A stretch of DNA of 64,000 bases, from NCBI GenBank assembly GCA_963969395.1, contig OZ017802.1:7504501-7568500 (forward strand), read 5' to 3'. The stretch is from Pseudoscleropodium purum (lineage: Eukaryota; Streptophyta; Bryopsida; Hypnales; Brachytheciaceae). The first letter of the stretch is position 1; the number at the start of each line of letters is the position of its first letter. The position numbers and the translations under genes are program-made. Under the pieces are notes generated by a model. It did no database searches. It was not told the DNA's origin and worked only from the letters and a program-made list of their open reading frames with translations. Positions 23,942-34,089 of the stretch are shown here, piece by piece.

Positions 23942-26759
23942 ATGATTGCAAGGAGAAGAATGGCGAGAAAGGGAAACCAGACTTGCGTGCAGCTCCACAA
24001 TGTGGCCAAGACGGGGTCCGCCCACCATACAAGCTCCCTCGTTGTCAAAGGCACATGGTATCCGCAGCATTTCTTCCTGTCAATCACAGATGGAGTGAAC
24101 GCTTGGAAGATCGACGCTACGGAATCTTTTGTGATCCAACGCGCCAACGACATGAAAGTCACAGCAGCACAGTACGTCGACAAGGCGCACCTGCACCTCG
24201 GTCACGGCCACAAGGGCTCACTCTACTCCTTGCATTGCCTCGGGAACAGTCCCAGCAACGGCGCCCAGCTCCTGTGCACTCCTTGCGACGGCCGCGACCT
24301 CAACATGGATCTCACCATCAATTTACCATTAAAACTCGCACCAGCGCTGGACTTGGCGTTCGAGATGGTGGAGTTTCTGATGCTTGCAAATCAGGAGCTG
24401 GAGGAGAAGCTGGAGCGAAAGTCTCGCACGTACGAACGGACGAAAGCCACCATTGAGCTGTCTGTAGAAGAGCTGCAGAGCCAGAAAGCTCAATTGCAAT
24501 ACGAGAAATCGCAGCTGGAAATGGAGGTGAGGTTGATTAAAGACGTGGAGATGAAAGGGACGGAGCTGGCGATTGTCCCTGTGCCGGAACCGTCTGGATT
24601 GAAGAGGAAGTTTGATTCAAGCATTGAAGATGGGAAGAGAAGCTCTCGGCCTGTTTGGGCTCCTTTGCCTCCACCCCCAACAGAAGGTTTGCCTTTAGTG
24701 ATTGGAAAGGAAGGTGATCAGGGCGCTCAGGCTGCCCCCACTGAAAATGGCTCACCTCCGAAAGAAGAGCTTAGTGGATGTGATGGAGAATGGGGGAGAG
24801 CCACTATGAAGTTGCCGACTGGGTTGCACAACAAGGACGGAAGCACGGATGTTTGTAAAACGTCCACACCGATCACGGTGCCGAAAACGGGAAAGAAACG
24901 AGGCCGGAAGCCCAAGGGCATGGTGGTGCAAGCGCCTGATAGTGCTGCCCGCTTGCCTCTGGCCCGCTTGCTTGGAGGTACTCTCCATATCTTCCTTTTT
25001 GTTCCCCTTCCTATTGCTAAGCATTTTCGAATGCCATATTATTATTGTAGCTCCACCTTCCATTCCTTCCAAGATGTCCATTTGAGGAGACATGTGTTTG
25101 TAATGGTGGCACTCCCATTGCATAGCGGCACTATTCCTCTCAACCACTCCTTTTCTCAACAACGTGACTTATCATTCAATAGTGGCATTAATGTTCTCCA
25201 TAGTGACGGTCTTTTCACTAACACAATGCTACCGTTATTACAGATGTGAACATTTTCTTTTGTACTGTTTGACACCAATTTGTACCGTGAACTTGGGGTC
25301 CATAATCTCTCACAATCGTCGTGCCATTTTGCACTGATTTTCAGCATTGTGTGTGCGTGTGCGTGTGGTACCCTCTTTCAGGGCCACAGAGAGACGCGCT
25401 GACAAGAGACCAGCTATCAGAACACCGGATCGAGGAGCAATCCGAAAGAGCCATCAAATTGCTGGAGCCATACACACGCCAACTGGTGAACCCACGAGCA
25501 ATCAGTAAGTTGGTGGTTCCCAAAGTAGCTGGTCCCAAAACCGCAGGTCGCAAGAGAGGCATCTCCACCATCGCCAATGAACACCCCATACCACACCTCA
25601 GGCAGCCTTCGGAAGACACCTCAACGCAAAGCAGCGTGGCCCTGCAGCCTTTGGTCCTCACCACCGACACCGCTACACCAGCAGCACCGGCACTGCTGCT
25701 GCCCAAGGAGTTCAATGTCATCAACGCCGACTTCTACGATTTCGACAACGAGCGGTCCAAGTACGTCATGGGGTTGGGCCAGTACTGGGCGCTCTATGAC
25801 AACCAGGATGGCATGCCTCGCTTCTATGGCCGCATCGTCAACTTGGTGCTGGAGCCTTTCCAGGTCAGTGGCATCTTTACGTTTTTCCCAAGGTCAAAAT
25901 CTGCTTGTTTAGGAGCATATGTGCACACCTTCCTTCGTGCTGTACTCTAAGAATGCAACTCGTAGGACACTGGTTCGCATTTGTTGCTTTTTGTTGGTGG
26001 TGGCTATGCTAGATGGAGTATTGCAGGACTCAAAACTAGATCATAACATTGGTGAGTAGTTATTGCTTCTCCAATGACATTAGATACGAAATTTTGCCTC
26101 TAGCTATTTAACTTGACTTTGTACGAATACATTTTCACTGTGTATTTCAGGTGGACGTGGAGTGGCTGGAGCCATACCGACCTGCGCTTACATTCTGCGG
26201 TCTCGTGAAATCCGCTGGACTATCGGTGGCATGCGGGGAGTTCAAGAGGGACACCGTAAGTGCCCAAACGTTGGAAGCGTTCTCTCATAGAGTGGATGTG
26301 GAAGCCGATGCGAAGAAGAAGATGTACCGAATCCACCCTCGGAAAGGAGAGGTCTGGGCATTATACAAAGACTGGGACAAGCCGCTTGGAAGACAATTTG
26401 CAGAGGATGAGGTGCCCAAGTTCGAGTATGAGCTCGTGGAGGTTCTGAGTGAGTACTCCAAGGAAAGGGGCGTGAAGGTCGGGCCCATCACCAAGGTCCC
26501 CGGGTTCAAGACCGTGTTCCGGTGCGGAGGCTTGATGCCACCCCATTGGATTCCAGGGAAGGACCTGCAGGCCATGTTTTCTCACCAAATTGCTACTCAC
26601 CGCTTTGATGGCAGCGAGACTCGAATCGTGCCACGGGGCTCCTTTGGGCTGGACTCTGCCTCTACTCCTGAGGAATTTCTTTCTTCCACTTCGGGTAGAG
26701 TCATCAATACCCCTGTTCTGGCTGTGGAGATCATGCAAACTATTTCTGAGTCTGGATGA
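23942..26759 (+). CDS. XRCC4-like head and coiled coil fused to a DUF3444 domain
   Basis: Three coding exons, 23942-24977, 25382-25863 and 26151-26759, join in frame to 708 residues. Introns are 404 and 287 bp. Residues about 30-140 resemble the XRCC4 head: VKGTWY, LSITDGVNAWK, then a KGSLYSL strand. Residues 141-205 are a long coiled coil (FLMLANQELEEKLERKS, then TYERTK) like the XRCC4 stalk. XRCC4 is the scaffold for DNA ligase IV in end joining. The middle is Pro-rich and basic, with an AT-hook-like KKRGRKPKG at 318-326. Residues about 456-670 are a DUF3444 domain (DFYDFDNERS, QYWALYD, DGMPRFYG, WLEP, KGEVWALYKDW, FSHQI), usually found in plant J-proteins. No J domain is visible. The second Met, at 23960, has the better start context and would give 702 residues. 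The XRCC4 assignment is by eye. A nuclear DNA-related role is inference. Confidence 0.8.
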
Positions 26760-28280
26760 AAGAAGCTGCATTAGCAGGTGTCATTGCTGGCGATTTCAAA
26801 ATCAAGTTCATAATCGCGTTCAAACCCAGTGAGTGGGCGAATCCTTCGAAGAACGAAGAATTACTTTGTGTGCCCACGAATATGCAAAAGAAAGAGCAAG
26901 AAACCAGAATTGCGAGGTTTGACATCTCGTATCTTGACTTCTTAACTAGTTCTGGTATGTCCCCGTTGTCTCCCACGAGAAATAGGGACCTTGCTGACTA
27001 GGTTTCATAGGTCACTTCAGTTGAAATCCCCTCTTCATGAATCCCAGGAAGGGATATTCCCTCCTTCGGTGTGTCACAGATGTCCTCAGAAAGGAAATCT
27101 CTGGGTCATAGAACTTTAAGTGGTTGTGCAAGATCCTTCTCCTGATTAGTACCAAGTGCTTCACCTCCATTTGAAGGGTGTAGTGGAATTCGCTTGCGCT
27201 TTCTGGTTCGGGTAAAATAGTCTTCCTAAATGTGATCAGAGCTTCGTTTCGTGTACATTAGAACCGACCATGACAATCTGAAAGCCGGTTGACCTCCCTT
27301 TTAGATAATTAATCAGACTGTAAACTAGTCAGAGGGGTTTGGTGGATCATGACTTACCGCAGCAGTAGACAGCTGAGTCGGTCGCCTTTGTTCTCAATAC
27401 ACACTTTCATCGCAATTCTGAAACATTTTTGCTGAGGTTACCTTCATGTTTTGTGTGCTTTGTGAGTGCTCAGGGCGATGTATAATCCAGCTTGTCCTTC
27501 GTCATGATTCATTTCTTAACACAGGTGCTCAGAAGACCTTAATGTTTTGCGTATTTAGGATATGACATTGATTGAGCTCCTGTAGAACCGATTCCAAGTT
27601 TTTCACGAAGCTGCAAGATGTTAAGCTCGGGAATGAGATTGTGGTATGATTGATACTAACGACTGGTTTTTTTCTGGGGGCTGGTGAGGAGATCATGCAA
27701 GATAAAGAGAGCTAGTTTGGTCCCTATGTATCATGATTTATGTGTAACGAAATTTTTCGAACAATCAATTCCTTTGGGTTTGCCTCAAGTACTCATTTAC
27801 ACTATGATTCAAATTTTGGGAATTTCAAATGATATGGGATAATAGTGAGACTCCCTTTATAAAATGTTGTGTTTGGTGTTTTTTAGCAATCAACTAACAT
27901 TAGTGGTCTTTTTTTTAATTAGAAGTGATAGTCTTTTTTATCCTTTTGAGCTAAGGATTAACAAACTATTCACTTTATCATTTTCTACTAATGTCAACCA
28001 TTGTACAGACTATTTATCACCTTAATATCCTTTTACATTACAAATTCAATTTGAAGTTTACATAGTATATACAATCCCTTCCAAAGTATAAGGCCCCTCC
28101 TAGTTTCCTCTTACAAACACAAAAGAATACAAAGAGAAAACATGACCAATGTTGCTTCATGTACACATCAAGAGTAGAATTTTTTTTGCATAAATAGATA
28201 GCTCTATACATGTAGAAGCATCTTCCTAGCAATATACAAAACTTTCACAATTATTTATGGCCTTTAATTTGGATTAATCT
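26760..28280. other. 3' flank of the XRCC4-like gene and intergenic DNA
   Basis: The first several hundred bases after the stop keep a gene-like composition and probably hold the 3' untranslated region. Beyond about 27750 the DNA turns AT-rich. No gene is recognised. Confidence 0.4.
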
Positions 28281-28289
28281 ACAACTACT

Positions 28290-28690
28290 ATTCATAGCCA
28301 CCACCTTTTGCTACATCCATTGGCATCCATTATAGCTTGCAAGCATTACGGCATGCTTACAACTAACTTGTGCAACATCTCCATTGGTATGCTTTCTCAA
28401 GCCATTTACTACATTCTGCATTTGATCCTTATTTTTTAGTCTATTCATTTGATCCTTACTTTTTAGTCTATTCATCTTCTACACCTTAGTTTTGTAATCA
28501 GTCCAAAGATTTTCTAAAAAGTTAAGGTCATGAAAGTTTGGAGGCTAGGTGAGCATCTTTAATCCAATATCTTTGATGCAAGCTTTTGTCACATTGGTAG
28601 TGTGTGTTGGTGCACCATTCAAAATAAATACTACAGAATAGCTTTTTATGGTTAATGTATGTGGTGATAGAAGTAAGGCAATAATCCCTA
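28290..28690 (-). pseudogene. Dead Tc1/mariner-type transposase C-terminal fragment
   Basis: One minus-strand frame from about 28690 down to 28290 shows the DDE-transposase landmarks in order: ILNGAPTHTT near 28625-28596, PPNFHDLNFLENLW near 28543-28502, and a C-terminal helix region. The family pattern is DNAPxH, then wPPqSPDLNPIENLW. Three TAG stops interrupt it. One replaces the Trp before the PP. The catalytic Asp of the DNA motif reads Asn, so the fragment could not be active. An in-frame 27-bp duplication (NRLKxKDQM twice) lies at about 28420-28474. The 5' half of the gene was not found. Confidence 0.75.
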
Positions 28691-28699
28691 CTCACATAC

Positions 28700-30560
28700 A
28701 AAGACAAAGAAATATCCATTTAATTTTAATCAAAGAAAAATCGATTTTTTTAAAATGATCGCATACATATATTAGATTTCTTATCAATTGTGTCTTGTGC
28801 CACATTTACACAATTTTAATTTGTTGCATTGCTAGAAAATGATGTCCAATCTTATATATTTCTAATTCAAAATTAGAGGCTTATTGACTCCACTTAGAAC
28901 ATTGTGATCATCTCCTAGGTCACATACTACACATTGCACTTGCCAAGAATTCCAACTCCAAGCCATAACATTGATTGAAGTCACAAATAATTCAACTAAT
29001 TAAAGAATTAAAGAATGGAAATTATACAACAAAACTTACAATTCAAAGAAATTTTGTGAGACGTAAACTATTCCTAAGGAATTCCCCATTCATTTCATGA
29101 GAGACTTTTCTAGCATAATGTCCAATTGTGTGGGTTTTCTTGTGTAATTAGGCTTACAAATTACTCATGTGACTTCGATTTCTCATCCTTCTGCTCGTGA
29201 TTTACATTGGGCAATGGTTCCTCATTGTTGGGTGTTTTGGGAAATAATAGGCCTCTTTGTCGGGCTCTACCAACCTCATTAGTCCATTATTTCCCAAAAT
29301 ACCATCCTCCTTGGGCATTTCCCTATACAAAAGCATTGCAAGAAGAGGTCCCATCATCAACTTGATTGATTTTCAAGTGACATTTGTGCATACTGTATAG
29401 AATAGAATCATTAACCCCCTTTGACTCCCGCGATTAATCCCACCCACAAAACATGTCATTTTTATTGCCCATTCAATCAAAGCATGCATCCTAGTTTGCA
29501 GCATCCCAGTTTGCACTAGTAATAAGAATCTCCATCATTGCTCATCCAATGAAAAAAAATTTGTAATATTTTTTTTTAATAGAAAAAAGAAGTAATTTTG
29601 GCGTAGTTACCAAGCCACCGAACGAACTTGCAACTTTCCCGTTGCCGAAGCGAATTGAAACCAATTGTTCTTTGCATTCATGCATTACTTGCCGGCACTC
29701 TTCATCCCCGGCGTACATGACTCTTATACGTTACTACTGTTGCGCATGCTCTGCGTAACTTTATAGTTTCTGTTCCACTTTCCCTGCACCTTTGTCTGCC
29801 GCTGCAAATCGAGCTCCAGGCAACAAGCTGAAGTTGTCAGTCCTGTGGCCCAGCCAGAGTCTGCCGGCCTCTTGTTTAGTTGTTGTTTTTGCAAAGGAAA
29901 AAAAAGGCACACTCTGACAGAGTTTGAGAGTTTGAGCGTGTCAGATTCCGTCCCTCTAGACTGGCGCCAGTGGTGTGAAGACGTGTCGCAGTTACTACTG
30001 TTCCAAAATTTAAAAAAACCCAACAAAATCCTGGTCCGGCCAGACTGACTCAAAAGGCCGGCAATTGCTGGCTCTCTAAAAGTGATGATCCTCTGCGGCC
30101 ATGGCCTGATATGGCTACCATGGCGGGCCGAGGCCAATTATCGCTTCAGCTTTGACTTGGAGGGCCACAACTGAAGGCACCTGATGGACGGACGGACAAC
30201 CCGCAGCAGAATCAATCACTCTCACTGTAGCAGATGAGAGGAGTTCCGCAGGACCCGTTTCCCGAACATTGGAATCCTCGCTGACTCCACAAAATCCACG
30301 TCAGGGAAGCGGATCAGTGATCACTCTCTCTCAGTCTCTCTCCCTGCGTGGTCTGCCGTCTGCGAGCTCTGCTTGGCAGTTTGGGAAACTGGGTCCCAAC
30401 TCTGTCTGTGGGTACCAAAGTCAAATCCCCTTTTTTATCAATACGGAAACATTCTCCCAGTCTCCCACAAAAGACCCTGGCTGGCTTCCCCGGCCTCTCG
30501 TCACTCACTTCCACTTATTAACGTCATAATAATAACAGCCTCTGGGACCCCAAATGCGTC
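28700..30560. other. Intergenic DNA passing from AT-rich to GC-rich, no gene recognised
   Basis: Up to 29590 the region is AT-rich. From about 29600 to 30560 GC content rises and frames open on both strands (for example minus 29724-30137), but I see no family resemblance or clear splice-bounded exon. A promoter or a non-coding transcript is possible. Confidence 0.35.
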
Positions 30561-30875
30561 ATTCCTGTGCCGAAGTAACAGATGACTTAACACCGACTCA
30601 GTGGTTTTTAATTATCATTTTGGAGAAGTAGCCAGTTATTTCTTCAGTGCTCATGTGATACTTGGTATAATTTGGCTATTGGTCTTAAAGAAACACAGCA
30701 GTAATCCGGGTATTTTAACAGGAAGAAATGAGGATTTTCTTCACAAAATATAGCCGACGTGTTTTGGTTGAAAATAACCGTAGCGGAAAACCGTGCATAA
30801 AAAAAGCACTGATTCCTGTTCCGAAACTGGAGAGATAACTTGAACACCGACTGTTTCCTTTGGAGAAGCCACAAC
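30561..30875. repeat. Imperfect direct repeat of about 70 bp, 250 bp apart
   Basis: Bases 30561-30633 and 30811-30875 share attcctg, tccgaa or gccgaa, aacaccgact and ttggagaag in the same order. There is no coding capacity. Confidence 0.5.
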
Positions 30876-31845
30876 AGTGAGGGTGGTCTACCACAGTCCC
30901 AGAATCCAATAGGCTTTATCGAACTTAATTTATGCTTTCCTATTCTTCATTCCTACGTTTCTCAAAAGGTGGAAAAAGTCTTCCTCGCGAAAAGGGATTC
31001 GTTGGTCCAGTGGTGAGTGGAGTGAGTGGAGTCAGATGGTACGTTGCTGAATTTCTTATTTTTCCATTGGTTGCGAGGTTGGATTCAAAGTCCATCCCAA
31101 GAAATTCTGGAGGGGGAACCTTTCACCCTTTGAAATTTTGGGAGAGAATCCGAGAGGGAGGGCATACCGGCATGGTTACTCAAGAGGGTTCACTAGTGAA
31201 CTGTTGGGCCTGTAATGGAAACCATTGAACGCATTTATATTAGTTTTAATGCATTTTGTGTTAGTTTCAACAGATTGTTTGTTTTCATGTAAAATTTAAG
31301 CATAAAAGTTTTATGAAACATAGGTAGTTTTCTTCTAGTGGCGTTGTCCATTATCACGTTTGGCACTCATTTCTTGTGTAACCCCCAAATATTCTCAAAA
31401 TGTCACAAAGCAACGCTAAGTATTGGTTGAACACAAATATCATCAATACCCAGATTACATCAAGACTTGCCCACGGGGTATGGTAATAGATTGTTGCAGC
31501 TAAACCACTTACAACTGAAGGTTTCTTACATTCCCCTACTCTTAAAACGGAAGAACAACATACTCCACATTTGATAACTTCCAATTTTACAGCGTATGGC
31601 ATCAACTCAAAATGTCCATTACAAAAATAGGATTCCTTGGTAACCATGAAATTAAAAAATATGACATAGTCCATCAACTCACCATTATCGTTACAAAGAA
31701 AAAAGTACCGTAATAATCAGGTAATAGTAAAAATTAACAGTAGCCAGTAATCTCACTCCTACCATCGGTATAAACAGGCCTCAGCATCTAAGTAACTATT
31801 CACCCTACTCCAACCCATGTATAATCTTTACAGTAATCGCACAAA

Positions 31846-32115
31846 ATGGCGCTACAAGTGCTCACAAGATTGCGCAGCAATTGCACAAAATTGGCACACA
31901 AACTTCGCGCACAAAATTGCACGGAAAGTGCACAAAATGTGCACACAAAATCACACAAAATGGCACAAGAAGTGCACACAAGATTGCACAGCAAATGAAC
32001 CAAATTCGCAGACAAACTCGCACAAGACTTGTACAGACATTGCCCACAAGATTGCTCAGCAATTGCGCAAGCTTTGCACACAAAATTGCACAAGAATTGT
32101 ACGAAATGTGCACCG
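31846..32115. repeat. Degenerate TTGCACAAAA tandem array
   Basis: The motif ttgcacaNaa or gcacacaaaat recurs at 12-16 bp spacing over about 270 bp. It starts just past the stop of the VQ gene (stop at 32132-32134, minus strand) and probably lies in its 3' untranslated region or flank. The long open frames here, on both strands, come from the low-complexity repeat. Confidence 0.7.
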
Positions 32116-32131
32116 CAAACAGGTCGTTCCT

Positions 32132-32689
32132 TCAAGCGCGCATTGCATCCGTCTGGGAATACCAATAATCGGGATGGCTGGACGGTTCGCGCCACGACGA
32201 CGAGAACAACAAGGTGTCATTCTCCACAGCTCGCGAGGACGAAGAATTCGAAGGTCCCCCCGTGTACCCAGATTGATACAACTCATCCTCGAGCGCTTCC
32301 CCTGAGAAATTGTACCCCGAGGTGGGATCCATGGTGGCCAAAAAGTTTGGGAACTGCAACGCTGCGGATCCCTGTTGCGAGGACGACGAGGAGTCGTTGT
32401 CGTTGTAAATGGCGTTGCGGAGGTAGTCCTGGAAGTAGGAGGAAGAAGGCTCCAAGACTGGGCTGGTTGCAGGGGACGCTTGAGAGGATTTGGGTCGCTT
32501 GTCTTCTACGGTCCTGTCCGACGCGAGCTCGGCTGCGGAGCCAGTGAGCTTCTGCACGAGGTCCATGAAGTTGGTGCTGGAGGATTCGAGCACGGTGGTG
32601 GGGATTTTCTTCGATGGGCGCTTGCGCTTCTTCTTCTCCGTTACGGGCTTCCCTGACTTGGAGTTCGTGGGTTGGAAGGCGCTCGCCAT
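32132..32689 (-). CDS. VQ motif-containing protein
   Basis: VQ proteins are plant regulators that bind WRKY transcription factors through a short motif, and some are MAP-kinase substrates. This one is an uninterrupted frame of 185 residues starting MASAFQPTNS. The VQ motif is FMDLVQKLTG at residues 41-50, matching FxxxVQxLTG exactly. It is preceded by a Lys/Arg-rich stretch (residues 18-28) that could be a nuclear signal. Two Ser-Pro sites (S72 and S76) could be MAP-kinase targets. The rest is Ser-rich and looks disordered. The ATG at 32689 was chosen because the frame upstream reads through an acceptor into the leader intron. The first ATG of the spliced leader belongs to a short upstream ORF. 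The partner and the process it regulates cannot be told from sequence. Confidence 0.88.
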   Translation of the reverse strand: MASAFQPTNSKSGKPVTEKKKRKRPSKKIPTTVLESSSTNFMDLVQKLTGSAAELASDRTVEDKRPKSSQASPATSPVLEPSSSYFQDYLRNAIYNDNDSSSSSQQGSAALQFPNFLATMDPTSGYNFSGEALEDELYQSGYTGGPSNSSSSRAVENDTLLFSSSWREPSSHPDYWYSQTDAMRA

Positions 32690-32696
32690 TGTGCGA

Positions 32697-32786
32697 TCAC
32701 GGGTACTTTCGGAAGTGGTGGGAGTTTCGAACGGAGAGAGGCAATGCGGGGAACGATGGTAGCAATTGAGCGCGTTCGTGCACCAT
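32697..32786 (-). promoter_or_regulatory. 29-codon upstream ORF in the VQ gene leader
   Basis: After the acceptor at 32792 the minus strand reads GTTCC and then an ATG opening MVHERAQLLP. The frame is 29 codons long, ends with TGA at 32697, and stops 7 nt before the VQ start codon. Its frame differs from the main one. An upstream ORF ending this close would be expected to limit translation of the VQ protein. Confidence 0.55.
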
Positions 32787-32791
32787 GGAAC

Positions 32792-33339
32792 CTGCAAAGG
32801 ATTGACAGAAGTGGGATGAGAAAAAAAGGTTTGCAACTCTAATCTCAATCGAATTCCCGCATGGGAACGAATGCAACCTCGACGCAACCCAAATCGCATG
32901 AAATTCAGTCCTGTGCACGAAATTCTATCTCTCTCCCCAACCCAAATGACACCAAAATCAGTCCACTGCTCGCAATTCTACACTCTCTCTCCCCCAACCT
33001 GAATGTCCCCAAAATCCAATCCTCAACGCGCAATTTTCCACTCTTTCTCTCCAACCCAAATGACACCATATTCAGCTCCCCTCACACAATTCTACACTCT
33101 CTCTCTCTCTCTCTCACTCTCTTTCTCTCAACCCAAATGGCACAAAACTCAGTGCACGACACGCCCCCTCTCCCCAACCCCAATGGCAAAAAACTTGAAT
33201 CCTCAGCGCGCAATTCCACACACACACTGCACGTAATCCTACACTCTCTCTTCAATCCCAATGGCACAACCTTCATTCCCTCACAATCCCTGCAACTCAA
33301 GTAAATTGAAGAACTCCGAATGCGATTTCGTGAACTTAC
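32792..33339 (-). other. Leader intron of the VQ gene (inferred)
   Basis: A good donor (AGCT/GTAAGT, exon end at 33340) and acceptor (TTTGCAG, exon start at 32791) define a 548-bp intron in the 5' untranslated region. On the minus strand the leader exon extends upstream from 33340 to about 33510. A weak TATA-like CATAAGTA lies near 33540. The intron body is mostly a degenerate tandem repeat. Confidence 0.5.
32880..33295. repeat. Degenerate 45-80 bp tandem repeat in the VQ leader intron
   Basis: About seven units are each marked by caacccaaatg or a close variant, near 32884, 32938, 32995, 33052, 33129, 33174 and 33253. A ctctctc tract and cgcaattctacact recur between them. A (TC)n run at about 33097-33126 lengthens one unit. 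Confidence 0.7.
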
Positions 33340-33737
33340 AGCTAGCTAGGAGAGTGCGATTGCCTTCACCGGAGCCTGGTGAATTCGTGGTTGCGATCCT
33401 TGAGCTCGAGTCACAGGATTGTTGCAGTGAAATTTGAGCTTCTGATGCAAGCTAATAAGACGACGATGGATTTCAGTAGTGAGACTGTGTGAGTGCGTGC
33501 GAAAGTGTGTGAATTGTAGGGATCGGGGTGCGGCTGGGCTACTTATGGCGCCCCCAAAGTCAATGGGACGCGCTTCCGGTGCTAGAACCGGTTTTCTACG
33601 TGTACTCGGTTTCTCTGGTCAATTGCCAGAGACCGACCCCTTGACTGCCCAGCTGGCTGGCCCTGCCGGAGAGCGGCATGGATGGCTGTCGATGACTGTA
33701 TCCGATATGAATGAAACCAGGGATGAAATCCGTTGAA

Positions 33738-33802
33738 CAGGCATGTGATGGATGCATGGTGGATCCATGATGGATGCATGGTGGATGCGTTATGGATGGA
33801 TA
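33738..33802. repeat. GGATGCATGGT short tandem repeats
   Basis: Units of about 20 bp built from gatggatgcatggtggat repeat three to four times with small changes, upstream of the VQ leader exon. Confidence 0.6.
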
Positions 33803-33992
33803 AGAGAGGGACGGGAGGACTTTTCGGTACTTGGGGTGGTGGGGCCCGGACTTGGAACAGCCAATCAGGGTCTGCGAGAGTGTGAGTGGGACTGTGGGGG
33901 TCTTCGTGTCTGAACTCATCATTGATTCCTATTGTACAATTTGGAGGTGCGGTACCGAAGGGGGGCTCAGTAGAAGGGAGTCAAAGCAGGGG

Positions 33993-34040
33993 TGACTTGG
34001 GTTGGGACTTGGGTTGGGACTTGGGTTGGGATTTGGGTAG
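33993..34040 (+). repeat. 12-bp tandem repeat GACTTGGGTTGG, four copies
   Basis: Three perfect units at 33993, 34005 and 34017 are followed by a diverged fourth. The plus strand has seven GGG runs separated by 2-4 bases, so it fits the pattern for a G-quadruplex. It lies about 480 bp upstream of the likely VQ transcript start. Confidence 0.85.
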
Positions 34041-34089
34041 ACAACGCGATGTTGAGATGGGATTTCGAAATTGTCAAGTATGACTTTAT

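Noticed and set aside
23983..24456. 157-codon Arg/His-rich frame overlapping the XRCC4-like exon
   Set aside because: It is an alternative frame of a coding exon with no family resemblance.
29724..30137. 137-codon minus-strand frame as a gene
   Set aside because: No recognised domain, and the plus strand is also open over 29845-30048. No splice-bounded structure.
30932..31228. 98-codon plus-strand frame
   Set aside because: No family match, no upstream promoter signal, and Gly/Ser/Arg composition typical of chance frames.
31817..32305. Long plus-strand frame rich in Cys, His and Lys across the TTGCACA array
   Set aside because: The frame is open only because the short repeat lacks stops; the minus strand is equally open, and the known VQ gene overlaps on that strand.
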